From NCBI GenBank assembly GCA_036562635.1, contig DATCJU010000124.1, forward strand, positions 1-17,744: 17,744 bases of DNA, in the 5' to 3' direction. The notes beneath the pieces were generated by a model, which had not been told where the DNA came from, did no database searches, and saw only the letters and a list, made by a program, of their open reading frames with translations. Position 1 is the first letter of the stretch. Every line of letters begins with the position of its first letter. Of this stretch, positions 6,268 through 14,054 are shown one piece after another. Origin of the DNA: DATCJU01 sp036562635. Lineage in GTDB: Bacteria; Actinomycetota; Actinomycetes; Mycobacteriales; Pseudonocardiaceae. The position numbers were made by a program, and so were the translations under genes.

Positions 6268-7080
6268 TCAGCGGCCCGGGTGACCGTTGAGCAGGGCCAG
6301 TGCCGCCTCGTGCAACCGACCGTTGGACGACAGTGCGGTGCCCCCGTCGTAGCGGGGCCGCCCGTCCAGGTCGGTGAACCGGCCGCCGGCCTCCTCGACG
6401 AGGATCTGCACCGCGGCGACGTCCCACGGATTGACGATCGGCTCGGCCGCCAGGTCGATGGCCCCCTCGGCAACCAGGCAGTGCTGCCAGAAGTCGCCGA
6501 ACGCCCGGTTCTCCCAACAGGCGTCCACCAGTGCCAGGTAGGCCTCACGGGAGCGGTACTCCACCCAGGTGCCCAGGTGGGTGGTGGACACGTAGGCGTC
6601 GGCCAGATCCCGTACCGCGGACACCGAGATCCGGCGATGCGTCCCGTCGGCGTCCGAGGTCCAGGCGCCCCTGCCGGTCGCGGCCCACCAGCGGCGCCGC
6701 AGCGCCGGGGCGCTGATCACCCCGACCACCGGGCGACCGTCCTCCACCAGTGCGATCAGCGTGCCCCAGACCGGCGCCCCGCGCAGGAAGTTCTTGGTGC
6801 CGTCGATCGGGTCCAGCACCCAGGCCCGACCGTCCTCGACGTGCCCACCGCGCTCCTCGCCCACCACCGTGTCCTCCGGGCGCTCGGCGGCCAGCACCCG
6901 CCGCACCGCGTCCTCGACCGCCGTGTCGGCGTCGGTCACCGGAGTACGGTCCGGCTTGCGCTCCACCTTCAGGTCGCGGGAACGGAACCGAGCGAGGGTG
7001 ATCGCGTCGGCGGTGTCGGCCAGGCGCAGGGCGAGCTCGAGGTCCGCGGCGTGGGTCGTCACGGTGGGTGATGGTGCCAC
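6268..7080 (-). CDS. hisN: Histidinol-phosphatase, inositol monophosphatase type (HisN)
   Basis: A 270-residue Mg2+-dependent phosphatase of the inositol monophosphatase superfamily, closely resembling M. tuberculosis HisN (Rv3137) and Streptomyces HisN. It removes phosphate from histidinol phosphate in histidine synthesis. Metal-site motifs are visible: GEE (74-76), DPIDGTKN (90-97) and PWDVAA (218-223). The HisN-specific PVWGTLIAL, RRWWAA and FGDFWQHCLVAEGAIDLAAEP stretches are also present. The frame opens at GTG 7078-7080 with a GGGAG about 12 bases upstream. A second GTG at 7060-7062 would give 264 residues and fits known N-termini better, so the start is uncertain by six codons. The gene converges on the immunity candidate (16-bp gap) and diverges from the response regulator. 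No other his gene is present. Confidence 0.9.
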   Translation of the reverse strand: MAPSPTVTTHAADLELALRLADTADAITLARFRSRDLKVERKPDRTPVTDADTAVEDAVRRVLAAERPEDTVVGEERGGHVEDGRAWVLDPIDGTKNFLRGAPVWGTLIALVEDGRPVVGVISAPALRRRWWAATGRGAWTSDADGTHRRISVSAVRDLADAYVSTTHLGTWVEYRSREAYLALVDACWENRAFGDFWQHCLVAEGAIDLAAEPIVNPWDVAAVQILVEEAGGRFTDLDGRPRYDGGTALSSNGRLHEAALALLNGHPGR

Positions 7081-7151
7081 GTCCGATACAACTCCCGTGT
7101 GGCCACCCCCGTGCCCGTGGACGTCACCGGGTGCAGGGCCACACTGGAACC
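7081..7151. promoter_or_regulatory. Divergent promoter region, hisN / response regulator
   Basis: Seventy-one bases separate the two outward-facing starts. On the minus strand TTGTAT (7091-7086) lies five bases before the hisN GTG at 7080. On the plus strand CACACT (7140-7145) lies six bases before the regulator GTG, with TGGACG 16 bases further up. Both arrangements would give very short leaders. Neither start has a strong ribosome site, which fits leaderless transcripts. The element calls are by eye. Confidence 0.3.
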
Positions 7152-7826
7152 GTGAGCGTGGTGCTGCTAGCTGAGGACGATCCTGCCATCGCCGAGCCGC
7201 TGGCCAGAGCGTTGCAGCGGGAGGGGTACCAGGTGGAGGTCGTCGGGGACGGACCCACCGCGCTGCGCACCGCCGTCTCCGGGCGGGCGGATCTGCTGGT
7301 GCTCGACCTGGGACTGCCGGAGCTGGACGGCCTGGAGGTGTGCCGCCGGCTGCGCGCCGAGGGGCACGGTATCCCGGTGCTCATGCTCACCGCCCGGGCG
7401 GACGAGGTCGACTTCGTGGTCGGACTGGACGCGGGGGCCGACGACTACGTCGCCAAACCGTTCCGCCTGGCCGAGCTGATGGCACGTATCCGGGCCCTGC
7501 TGCGTCGTCGGGTGCCGGAGGTGGTGGAGACCAACGGGGTGCGGGTCGACCTGACCGCACGTCGGGTGACGGTGGACGGCCGGGAGGTCGTGCTGGCCAA
7601 CAAGGAGTTCGAGCTGCTGCGGGTGCTGGTGCAGCGCGCCGGTCAGGTGGTGACCCGGGAGGAGATCATCAGCGAGGTGTGGCAGGACCCGGAGCTGCGG
7701 CACAGCAAGACCCTCGACATGCACATCTCCTGGCTGCGCCGCAAGATCGGTGACGGGCCCGGCCGGGACGGGGAGCGGCGCATCACCACCATCCGTGGTG
7801 TCGGCTTCCGCTTCAACACGAACTGA
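7152..7826 (+). CDS. OmpR/PhoB-family response regulator
   Basis: A 224-residue two-domain regulator. The receiver domain (1-115) has acidic pocket D9/D10, phospho-acceptor D52 in LLVLDLGLPELDG, switch T80 and K102 in the YVAKPF motif. The C-terminal winged helix (about 125-222) has the OmpR features LANKEFELLRVLVQRAGQVVTREEI, HISWLRRKIGD and TIRGVGFRF. The GTG start at 7152 gives SVVLLAEDD, the normal receiver N-terminus. The in-frame start at 7068 would overlap hisN and is rejected. The kinase gene begins 12 bases downstream, so the two form a pair. From memory, a two-component pair also lies near purE/purK in Streptomyces coelicolor (SCO3062/3063 region). The regulated genes are unknown. 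Confidence 0.93.
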   Translation: MSVVLLAEDDPAIAEPLARALQREGYQVEVVGDGPTALRTAVSGRADLLVLDLGLPELDGLEVCRRLRAEGHGIPVLMLTARADEVDFVVGLDAGADDYVAKPFRLAELMARIRALLRRRVPEVVETNGVRVDLTARRVTVDGREVVLANKEFELLRVLVQRAGQVVTREEIISEVWQDPELRHSKTLDMHISWLRRKIGDGPGRDGERRITTIRGVGFRFNTN

Positions 7827-7838
7827 ACGGGAACGGCG

Positions 7839-9128
7839 GTGCGTCGACGGATCCTGCTGGCCACCCTGCTCGCGGTGGCGGTGACGGCTGCGGCACTGGG
7901 CATCCCCCTGGGGTGGGCGGCGACACGTGTGGTGGAGGACCTCACCCGGGACGACCTGTCCGGTCGGGTGCACCAGGTCTCGGCGATCATCGACGAGCAG
8001 CTCGCCAGCGGTGACGGGGTGGACCTGCGGCAGGTGAGCCTGGCCGTGCCGCAGGGGGGACGGCTGGTCGTGTCCGGGCCCACGATCGGGGAGATCAGCT
8101 ACGGTCCCGATCCCGGCCCGGACGCCCTGGTGGAGACGGCCCCCACGGTGCGGCAGGGGTACGTCTCGCTGCTGGTGCCCTCGGATTCCCTGCGCCGGTC
8201 GCAGACCGAGATGACCCTGCTGGTGGGGTTGCTGGTGACGGTGTCCGTGGGTGTCGGGATGATCGTGGCCTCGCTCACTGCGCACCGGTTGGCCGAGCCG
8301 CTGCGCTTCGTGGCGCAACGGGCCGCCCGGCTCGGCGCGGGCGACTTCCGCCCGACACGGCAGCGGCACGGTATCCCCGAACTGGACCGGGTGGCCGAGG
8401 CGTTGGACGCCTCCGCCCAGGCCGTGGCGCAGCTGTTGCAGCGCGAACGCCACCTGGTGGGGGACGTCTCGCACCAGATCCGCAGCCGGATCACCGCGCT
8501 GCGACTGCGCCTGGAGGGGTTGACCCTGCACTCCGACCCCGAGGTCGTGACCGAGGCGACCGCGGCGCTGGAGCAGACCGAACGGTTGACCACGGCCCTG
8601 GATGAGCTGTTGGCGGCCGCCCGCGCGGCCCGGGAGGTGGGGGCCGAGCCGGTCGACCTGGGGGAGCAGCTGCAGCGGATCACCGCGGAATGGACCGAGT
8701 TGCTGCGGGCCCGGGGCAGGACGCTGCGGGTGCGGGTGCCCTCCGGGCTGCTGGTGCGGGCGACCCCGGCCCGGCTGCGGGAGGCCATCGGGGTGCTGCT
8801 GGACAACGCGCTGCAGCACGGCGACGGCACGGTGACGGTGACCGCGCGGCGCGGGGAGAGAGCCGGCGGGGGCACCGCGGTGGTGGAGGTCTCCGACCAC
8901 GGCCGCGGCATTCCGGACGAGCTGGTGCCGCACATCTTCGACCGCGGGGTGTCCGGCAGCGGGTCGACGGGGGTGGGCCTGGCACTGGCCCGGGCGTTGG
9001 TGGAGGCCGACGGGGGCCGGCTGGAACTGAGCACCGCCCGCCCCGCCACCTTCACCGTGTTCCTGCGGCTGGCACGGGCCCAGGAAGTCCTGGACCTGGA
9101 GTGGCCGGCGGAGGGCAGGCCACGCTGA
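7839..9128 (+). CDS. Sensor histidine kinase
   Basis: A 429-residue membrane kinase partnered with the regulator 12 bases upstream. Layout: TM1 (about 5-28), an extracytoplasmic sensor of about 95 residues (30-125), TM2 (126-148) and a HAMP linker (149-195, containing ARLGAGDFRP). The dimerisation domain carries phospho-acceptor H212 in GDVSHQIRSRITALRLRLEGL. The ATPase domain has the N box with N323 (LLDNALQHGDG), the G1 box DHGRG (353-357) and the G2 box GSGSTGVGLALA (about 373-384). The acceptor motif SHQIRSRI is a variant of the usual SHELRTPL and is shared by a group of actinobacterial kinases. The start GTG 7839 follows GGGAACGG, a weak ribosome site, and TM1 starts at once, supporting it. 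The sensed signal is unknown. Confidence 0.93.
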   Translation: MRRRILLATLLAVAVTAAALGIPLGWAATRVVEDLTRDDLSGRVHQVSAIIDEQLASGDGVDLRQVSLAVPQGGRLVVSGPTIGEISYGPDPGPDALVETAPTVRQGYVSLLVPSDSLRRSQTEMTLLVGLLVTVSVGVGMIVASLTAHRLAEPLRFVAQRAARLGAGDFRPTRQRHGIPELDRVAEALDASAQAVAQLLQRERHLVGDVSHQIRSRITALRLRLEGLTLHSDPEVVTEATAALEQTERLTTALDELLAAARAAREVGAEPVDLGEQLQRITAEWTELLRARGRTLRVRVPSGLLVRATPARLREAIGVLLDNALQHGDGTVTVTARRGERAGGGTAVVEVSDHGRGIPDELVPHIFDRGVSGSGSTGVGLALARALVEADGGRLELSTARPATFTVFLRLARAQEVLDLEWPAEGRPR

Positions 9129-9131
9129 ACC

Positions 9132-9144
9132 GCCCGGAACGGGC
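9132..9144. terminator. Short hairpin between convergent kinase and GtrA genes
   Basis: GCCCG (9132-9136) and CGGGC (9140-9144) form a 5-bp, 3-base-loop hairpin within the 24-bp gap between two convergent genes. There is no T-run, and it is weak compared with the hairpins at 12959 and 14178. Confidence 0.3.
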
Positions 9145-9152
9145 CCGAAGGA

Positions 9153-9701
9153 TCACGAGCGGCCGAGCTCCTGCAGCTCCTCCTCGGAGGCGGTGTCGGC
9201 CTGGCCGCGGAGCCGGGCGTTCTCCTGCGGGAAGACCCACTTGCGGAACGCCCACCAGCGGAACGCCATGGCGATCAGGGTGCCCAGGATCTGCGCGCTG
9301 GCGAAGTCGGCGATCTCCTCCACCAGCCGGCTGACGTGCGGTTCCTCCAGGTGGAAGACGTACCGGGACACCCACAGCGGTGCCGCGGTGAGCGCCATGC
9401 CGATCCCGCTGATGAGGAAGAACAGTGCGGCCTCGTGGTGGCGTTCCCGACCACCCCGGGTGCGGAACGACCACTCCCGGTTGAGCACGTAGGACACGAT
9501 CGTGGCGATCAGGACCGCGATCACCTTCGCCGTGACCGGCTTGGGAGCCAGGATCGTGGTCTTGAGCACGGTGAAGATCGCCGTGTCGATGACGAACGTG
9601 GTCCCGCCGACCACCGCGAACTTCAGCAGTTCGTGGTGCCTGGCAACGAGTCGACGCACCGGGTCGGGCACCCGGGACAGCACTGTCTCGACAACGGCCA
9701 C
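9153..9701 (-). CDS. GtrA family membrane protein
   Basis: A 182-residue polytopic membrane protein of the GtrA family, small four-helix proteins implicated in moving lipid-linked sugars for cell-surface glycosylation. Predicted membrane segments are about 28-48, 56-74, 91-112 and 130-148. The family hallmarks are present: FAVVGGTTFVIDT in helix 1, the SYVLNREWSF motif after helix 2 (N74, W77, F79), and FRWWAFRKWVF after helix 4. The N-terminus is basic, and the C-terminal tail is charged and cytoplasmic. The GTG start at 9699-9701 has no ribosome site but sits seven bases after a good -10 element, suggesting a leaderless mRNA. It diverges from purK, the same order as Rv3277-purK in M. tuberculosis as I recall it. 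The transported sugar is unknown. Confidence 0.9.
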   Translation of the reverse strand: MAVVETVLSRVPDPVRRLVARHHELLKFAVVGGTTFVIDTAIFTVLKTTILAPKPVTAKVIAVLIATIVSYVLNREWSFRTRGGRERHHEAALFFLISGIGMALTAAPLWVSRYVFHLEEPHVSRLVEEIADFASAQILGTLIAMAFRWWAFRKWVFPQENARLRGQADTASEEELQELGRS

Positions 9702-9708
9702 TCGACGA

Positions 9709-9714
9709 AGTGTA
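9709..9714 (-). promoter_or_regulatory. -10 element of a probable leaderless promoter for the GtrA gene
   Basis: TACACT (TAnnnT type, minus strand) is followed by exactly seven bases and then the GTG start. That spacing places the transcription start on or next to the start codon. No clear -35 is visible, which is common in actinobacteria. Confidence 0.5.
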
Positions 9715-9834
9715 CGTAGCGAGGGGCGGGCCGATGCGGGCGGTGTAGCACGGTGCTCCCGTATCGCAACGCGGTGTAACCCGCCTCACCCGCTCCGGCC
9801 GTGGGACCGGTCGGCGGGCGATACGGGGCTTCCC

Positions 9835-11043
9835 ATGGTTTACGCTGTTCAGCCCGTGGACCCACGCACCGGTACCCCGATCGTCGGCATGGTCGGCGGC
9901 GGGCAGCTGGCCCGTATGACCCACCAGGCGGCGATCCCCCTCGGCCAGTCACTGCGTGTGCTGGCGGTCTCCGGTTCCGATCCCGCCGCACTGGTGAGCC
10001 CGAACGTGGTGCTGGGTCACCACACGGACCTGGCGGCACTGCGTTCCTTCGCCGCGGACTGCGACGTCCTGACCTTCGACCACGAGCACGTGCCCAACGA
10101 GCACGTGCGCGCCTTGGAGGACGAGGGCTTCCGGGTGTACCCGGGGTCGGCGGCGCTGCTGTACGCCCAGGACAAACTGGCGATGCGTCGTCGCCTGGCC
10201 GAGCTGGGGCTGCCGGTCCCACCGTTCGCCGAGGTCACCGAGGTGGGGGACGTCCTGCGGTTCGGGGCGGAGCACGGGTGGCCGTGTGTGCTCAAGGCGG
10301 CCCGTGGCGGCTACGACGGCCGCGGCGTGTGGGTGCTGAACACCCCGCAGAGCGCGCACCGGCTGGTGCCGGAGATGCTCGAGGCCGGCACGCCGCTGTT
10401 GGTGGAGCAGAGCGTGACGATGCGTCGGGAACTCGCCGCCCTGGTCGCCCGGTCCCCGTTCGGGCAGGGCGCGGCCTGGCCGGTGGTGCAGACCGTGCAG
10501 GCCGACGGCATCTGCGTCGAGGTGCTCGCACCGGCCCCCGAACTCACCGAGGAGCGGGCGCAGCAGGCCCAGGAACTGGCCCTGCGGGTGGCCGCCGAGC
10601 TGGGCGTGGTGGGTGTGCTCGCGGTCGAGCTGTTCGAGACCGCGCAGGGCCTGGTGGTCAACGAGCTGGCGATGCGCCCGCACAACTCCGGGCACTGGAC
10701 GATCGAGGGTGCCCGCACCTCGCAGTTCGAGCAGCACCTGCGGGCGGTTCTGGACTATCCGCTGGGGACCACCGAACCGGTGGCGCCGGCCGTGGTGATG
10801 GCCAATGTGCTGGGTGCCTCGACGATCCCGGCGATGGCGATGGACGAGCGGGTGCACCACCTGTTCGCCCGTTTCCCGGACGTGCACGTGCACCTGTACG
10901 GCAAGGCGGAGCGGCCGGGCCGCAAGATCGGGCACGTGACGGTGCTGGGCGCGCGGATGGAGCAGGTGCGCGAACGCGCCCGTCTGGCGGCGCACTGGCT
11001 GTCGCACGCCGAGTGGTCGGACGGCTGGGAGCCGCGGCACTGA
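9835..11043 (+). CDS. purK: N5-carboxyaminoimidazole ribonucleotide synthase (PurK)
   Basis: A 402-residue ATP-grasp enzyme converting AIR, bicarbonate and ATP to N5-CAIR in purine synthesis. It closely resembles M. tuberculosis PurK throughout: VGMVGGGQLARMTHQAA at the N-terminus, LTFDHEHVPNE, ATP-site lysine K154 with GGYDGRG (158-164), LVARSPFGQGAAWPVVQTVQ, and the metal/ATP segment NELAMRPHNSGHWT starting at N276. It ends in HWLSHAEWSDGW as in mycobacteria. ATG 9835 has only a weak GGGG ribosome site. A GTG at 9856 lies nine bases after a TACGCT -10-like hexamer and would give a 395-residue protein, so the true start may be seven codons in. purE follows after 94 bp on the same strand and uses the PurK product. 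Confidence 0.95.
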   Translation: MVYAVQPVDPRTGTPIVGMVGGGQLARMTHQAAIPLGQSLRVLAVSGSDPAALVSPNVVLGHHTDLAALRSFAADCDVLTFDHEHVPNEHVRALEDEGFRVYPGSAALLYAQDKLAMRRRLAELGLPVPPFAEVTEVGDVLRFGAEHGWPCVLKAARGGYDGRGVWVLNTPQSAHRLVPEMLEAGTPLLVEQSVTMRRELAALVARSPFGQGAAWPVVQTVQADGICVEVLAPAPELTEERAQQAQELALRVAAELGVVGVLAVELFETAQGLVVNELAMRPHNSGHWTIEGARTSQFEQHLRAVLDYPLGTTEPVAPAVVMANVLGASTIPAMAMDERVHHLFARFPDVHVHLYGKAERPGRKIGHVTVLGARMEQVRERARLAAHWLSHAEWSDGWEPRH

Positions 11044-11137
11044 CCGCGGGGCCGGTCGGGTACTGGTAGGGAGTCGCACGCGGGGCCGGCCGGTGCCGGG
11101 CTGCGGGTGGGGCACGAGACGCACGGAGGCAGGCGAG

Positions 11138-11662
11138 GTGGAGCGGGACCGCGCGCCGTTGGTCGGCGTGATCATGGGCAGTGACTCGGACTGGCCGGTG
11201 ATGCAGGCCGCCGCGACGGCGTTGGACGAGTTCGAGGTGCCCTACGAGGTGAGCGTGGTGTCCGCGCACCGCACTCCCGGGCGGATGCTGGACTACGCCA
11301 GGTCGGCGGCGGACCGCGGTCTGCGGGTGATCATCGCCGGTGCGGGCGGGGCCGCGCACCTGCCGGGCATGGTGGCCTCGGCGACCGTGCTGCCGGTGAT
11401 CGGGGTGCCGGTGCCGTTGAAGCACCTGGACGGGATGGACTCGCTGCTGTCGATCGTGCAGATGCCGGCCGGGGTGCCGGTGGCCACGGTCTCGGTGGGC
11501 GGGGCGCGGAACGCCGGTCTGCTCGCGGTGCGCATGCTCTCCACGGGTTCGGACGAGCTGGCGGCCCGGCTGCGGGAGCGGATGGCGCGGTTCCAGGCCG
11601 AACTGGAGGAGCTGGTGCTGGCCAAGGACGCCGCGCTGCGGGAGCGACTCGCCGGGGACTGA
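11138..11662 (+). CDS. purE: N5-CAIR mutase (PurE, class I)
   Basis: A 174-residue protein that moves the carboxyl group of N5-CAIR to C4, giving CAIR, the step after PurK. Class I PurE motifs are visible: GVIMGSDSDWPVM (10-22), VSAHRTP with H44, AGAGGAAHLPGM (67-78) and GVPVPLKHLDGMDSLLSIVQMPAGVPVATV. The presence of purK next door fits the bacterial two-step class. The GTG at 11138 is chosen because GGAGG lies eight bases upstream and homologues start there; the frame open from 11093 adds 15 residues without family support. The C-terminal helix is charged (MARFQAELEELVLAKDAAL). The 94-bp gap after purK holds two copies of CGCGGGGCCGG and no strong hairpin, so co-transcription is likely. Confidence 0.95.
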   Translation: MERDRAPLVGVIMGSDSDWPVMQAAATALDEFEVPYEVSVVSAHRTPGRMLDYARSAADRGLRVIIAGAGGAAHLPGMVASATVLPVIGVPVPLKHLDGMDSLLSIVQMPAGVPVATVSVGGARNAGLLAVRMLSTGSDELAARLRERMARFQAELEELVLAKDAALRERLAGD

Positions 11663-11744
11663 GCCCCGGAACCGAGCGACGTCGACCGTTCGTCCTCCCG
11701 GGATGTTGCGATTCAGGGCACACTCCGAGTGGGTGAACGAGGGC

Positions 11745-11750
11745 TAACAT
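11745..11750 (+). promoter_or_regulatory. Possible -10 element upstream of the acyl-CoA dehydrogenase gene
   Basis: TAACAT (TAnnnT) lies in an unusually AT-rich patch of the 124-bp gap 11663-11786. It would give a leader of about 30 bases carrying CGGAGGTAA before the GTG at 11787. No convincing -35 is visible. Read-through from purE is also possible. Confidence 0.4.
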
Positions 11751-11786
11751 TCAGTTCAGCGAACCCGCTACTCGGAGGTAACCACC

Positions 11787-12944
11787 GTGAACCCGAGCTT
11801 CGGCACCTACCAGCTGGCCGAGGAGCACGAGGCGTTGCGGGAGGCCGTGCGGGCCCTGGCCGAGAAGGAGATCGCCCCGCACGCCGCCGACGTCGACGAA
11901 CAGGAGCGTTTCCCCAGTGAGGCGCTCGAGGCCCTCGTCAAGGCCGGTTTCCACGCCGTGCACATCCCCGAGGCCTACGACGGTCAGGGCGCCGACTCGG
12001 TTGCCACCTGCATCGTCATCGAGGAGGTCGCCCGGGTGTGTGCCTCCTCCTCGCTGATCCCGGCGGTGAACAAGCTGGGCACCATGCCGATCCTGCTGAG
12101 CGGATCGGAGGAGCTGAAGCGGCTGGTGCTGCCTTCGGTGGCGTCCGGTGAGGCGATGGCCTCCTACGCGCTGTCCGAGCGGGAGGCCGGCTCGGACGCG
12201 GCGTCGATGCGCACCCGCGCCCGCTTGGACGGTGACCACTGGGTGCTCAACGGCACCAAGTGCTGGATCACCAACGCCGGTGAGTCCACCTGGTACACCG
12301 TGATGGCGGTGACCGACCCGGACAAGGGCGCGAACGGCATCTCCGCCTTCGTGGTGCACAAGGACGACCCGGGTTTCGAGGTGGGCCCCAAGGAGCGCAA
12401 GCTCGGCATCAAGGGCTCGCCGACCCGGGAGATCTACTTCCAGGACTGCACCATCCCGGCCGACCGGATCATCGGTGAGCCGGGCACCGGCTTCAAGACC
12501 GCGCTGCGGACGCTGGACCACACCCGTCCGACCATCGGTGCCCAGGCCGTGGGCATCGCCCAGGGCGCGCTGGACGCCGCGCTGGCCTATGTCAAGGAGC
12601 GCAAGCAGTTCGGGCGGGCCATCGCCGACTTCCAGGCGGTGCAGTTCATGCTCGCGGACATGGCGATGAAGGTCGAGGCCGCCCGGCACATGGTGTACGT
12701 GGCGGCGGCGCGCGCCGAGCGCGGTGAGCCGAACCTCGGCTTCATTTCCGCGGCGGCTAAGTGCTTCGCCTCGGACGTGGCCATGGAGGTGACCACCAAC
12801 GCGGTGCAGCTGTTCGGTGGTGCCGGCTACACCCGCGACTTCCCGGTGGAGCGGATGATGCGGGACGCCAAGATCACCCAGATCTACGAGGGCACCAACC
12901 AGATCCAGCGTGTCGTCATGTCCCGCGCCCTGCTGCGCGGCTGA
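11787..12944 (+). CDS. fadE25: Acyl-CoA dehydrogenase (FadE25-like)
   Basis: A 385-residue flavin enzyme oxidising acyl-CoA to 2-enoyl-CoA. Domains: N-terminal helical (about 1-120), beta (121-225; SYALSEREAGSDAASM flavin segment and WITNAGESTWYTVMAV) and C-terminal helical (235-383). The catalytic base is E368 in QIYEGTNQIQRVVMSRALL, the position used by short/medium-chain and branched-chain members. RKQFGRAIADFQAVQFMLADM is the usual signature. GTG 11787 follows CGGAGGTAACCACC, a clear ribosome site. Its place after purK-purE matches fadE25 (Rv3274c) of M. tuberculosis as I remember the order, so the symbol rests on synteny plus similarity. The exact chain-length preference is not evident; with HMG-CoA lyase and MaoC in the window, branched-chain acid catabolism is plausible. 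Confidence 0.9.
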   Translation: MNPSFGTYQLAEEHEALREAVRALAEKEIAPHAADVDEQERFPSEALEALVKAGFHAVHIPEAYDGQGADSVATCIVIEEVARVCASSSLIPAVNKLGTMPILLSGSEELKRLVLPSVASGEAMASYALSEREAGSDAASMRTRARLDGDHWVLNGTKCWITNAGESTWYTVMAVTDPDKGANGISAFVVHKDDPGFEVGPKERKLGIKGSPTREIYFQDCTIPADRIIGEPGTGFKTALRTLDHTRPTIGAQAVGIAQGALDAALAYVKERKQFGRAIADFQAVQFMLADMAMKVEAARHMVYVAAARAERGEPNLGFISAAAKCFASDVAMEVTTNAVQLFGGAGYTRDFPVERMMRDAKITQIYEGTNQIQRVVMSRALLRG

Positions 12945-12958
12945 TCGCGGACACGTCG

Positions 12959-13006
12959 ACGGCCCGGCCGCGCTCCGGTGTGCATCGCCGGACGCGGTCG
13001 GGCCGT
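12959..13006. terminator. Strong bidirectional terminator hairpin
   Basis: The arms 12959-12978 and 12988-13006 pair almost perfectly: an 8-bp base (ACGGCCCG with CGGGCCGT), a G-T wobble (12967/12998), CCGCG with CGCGG, one bulged C (12973), and TCCGG with CCGGA around a 9-base loop. It starts 15 bases after the dehydrogenase stop and lies before the stop of the convergent VOC gene, so it can end both transcripts. There is no U-tract, as usual for actinomycete hairpins. Confidence 0.85.
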
Positions 13007-13046
13007 TCGTCGTCGCCCGCCGGTGGGGCGTGCCTGCTCGTGTGGG

Positions 13047-13841
13047 TCACAGGGGGCTGGGGGTGAGGAGCACGAACTCCGCTCCGGCCGGGTCGGTGCA
13101 GACCGCGATCCGTCCGACGCCCTCCGCGTCCTCCGGGCCCATCTCCACGGTGCCGCCGTTGTCCCGCACCGCGGCCACCGTGGTGTCGCAGTCCTCGACG
13201 TGGAACACCGGGTGCCAGTAGGCGCGGCCCCCGCTCTGGGGCAGGTCCCTGCCGTCCAGCTGGAACAGCCCGCCCTGCATGAGCTCCTCACCGCCTCCGG
13301 CGGGGGAGATCATCGAGTAGGTCCCCTCGCCGCCCGGCATCGACGTGTCCGTGGTCTCCCAGCCGAAGACGGAGCCGTAGAACCGTTTGGCGGCGTCGGC
13401 GTCGGTGGTGTACAGCTCGGTCCAGAGCAGGGAGCCCGGTGCGTTCACCAGCTCCATGCTCGGCATGGTGCCGGGCTGCCAGGCGGCGAACTGCCCGCCC
13501 TGCGGGTCGGTGAACTGGGCCATCCGTCCTTCCTCGGCGGGCTCGGTCGGTGGCATGCGCACGGTGCCGCCGGACCGTTCCACGGCGTGGGTCGTCGCCT
13601 CGACGTCCGCGGTGTCGAAGTAGATCATCCAGGCCGAGCGGGCGCCTTCCTCGGTGAGCGGGCCGAGTCCGCCGATGACCTTGCCGTCCTTCAGGAGGAA
13701 GCCGTAGTTCCCCATCTCCGGCCCGAAGGACCGGAACTCCCACCCGAACACCGAACCGTAGAAGCGGGCCGTGGTGTCGATGTCCGGCGTGCCGAGGTCG
13801 ATCCAGCCGGGGGCTCCGGCACGGAACGCGGTGCTGATCAT
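13047..13841 (-). CDS. Two-domain VOC (glyoxalase-like) protein, CFP32/Rv0577-like
   Basis: A 264-residue protein made of two vicinal-oxygen-chelate modules of similar design. Module 1 (about 8-120) runs from PGWIDLGTPDIDTTARFYGS to RMAQFTDPQGGQFAAW; module 2 (about 135-262) runs from LLWTELYTTDADAAKRFYGS to RIAVCTDPAGAEFVLL. The two FYGSVFGWE segments are near copies, showing internal duplication. The overall layout resembles M. tuberculosis CFP32 (Rv0577), whose enzymatic role is not firmly settled. ATG 13839-13841 is chosen because GAGGGAGATC lies just upstream; the frame opens five codons earlier at a GTG that overlaps this ribosome site. The gene is monocistronic and convergent with the dehydrogenase. 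The substrate cannot be read from the sequence. Confidence 0.88.
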   Translation of the reverse strand: MISTAFRAGAPGWIDLGTPDIDTTARFYGSVFGWEFRSFGPEMGNYGFLLKDGKVIGGLGPLTEEGARSAWMIYFDTADVEATTHAVERSGGTVRMPPTEPAEEGRMAQFTDPQGGQFAAWQPGTMPSMELVNAPGSLLWTELYTTDADAAKRFYGSVFGWETTDTSMPGGEGTYSMISPAGGGEELMQGGLFQLDGRDLPQSGGRAYWHPVFHVEDCDTTVAAVRDNGGTVEMGPEDAEGVGRIAVCTDPAGAEFVLLTPSPL

Positions 13842-14054
13842 TGTGATCTCCCTCACAGTGTGCTGCTGTCGTCAGCCTGGCAGTCCCCCTGACAGTTGCC
13901 CGCTGATCGCAGCGTGCACAGGCACCGTCCCCGGTAACACTCCTGGGCGAACTACCGCTTACCCCTCTCGGGGTACCCGCCCAGGGCGGTCGGAACGTGG
14001 TGATCCATGATCAACTTCTGTTCCGGTGACGTGAACGTGAAGGGAGTGCGTGCG
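13842..14054. promoter_or_regulatory. Divergent intergenic region with small palindromes
   Basis: This gap separates the minus-strand VOC start from the small plus-strand ORF. It contains CTGTC (13866-13870) facing GACAG (13891-13895), with GTCAG/CTGAC nested across the same interval, near the VOC promoter side. It also contains a perfect 6-bp hairpin, TACCCC (13960-13965) with GGGGTA (13970-13975) around TCTC, on the other side. These are possible operators; no -35/-10 pair is convincing. Confidence 0.3.

Noticed and set aside
13288..13743. Alternative minus-strand frame inside the VOC gene
   Set aside because: Its composition is typical of frame-shifted GC-rich coding DNA, and the VOC modules are intact in the main frame.
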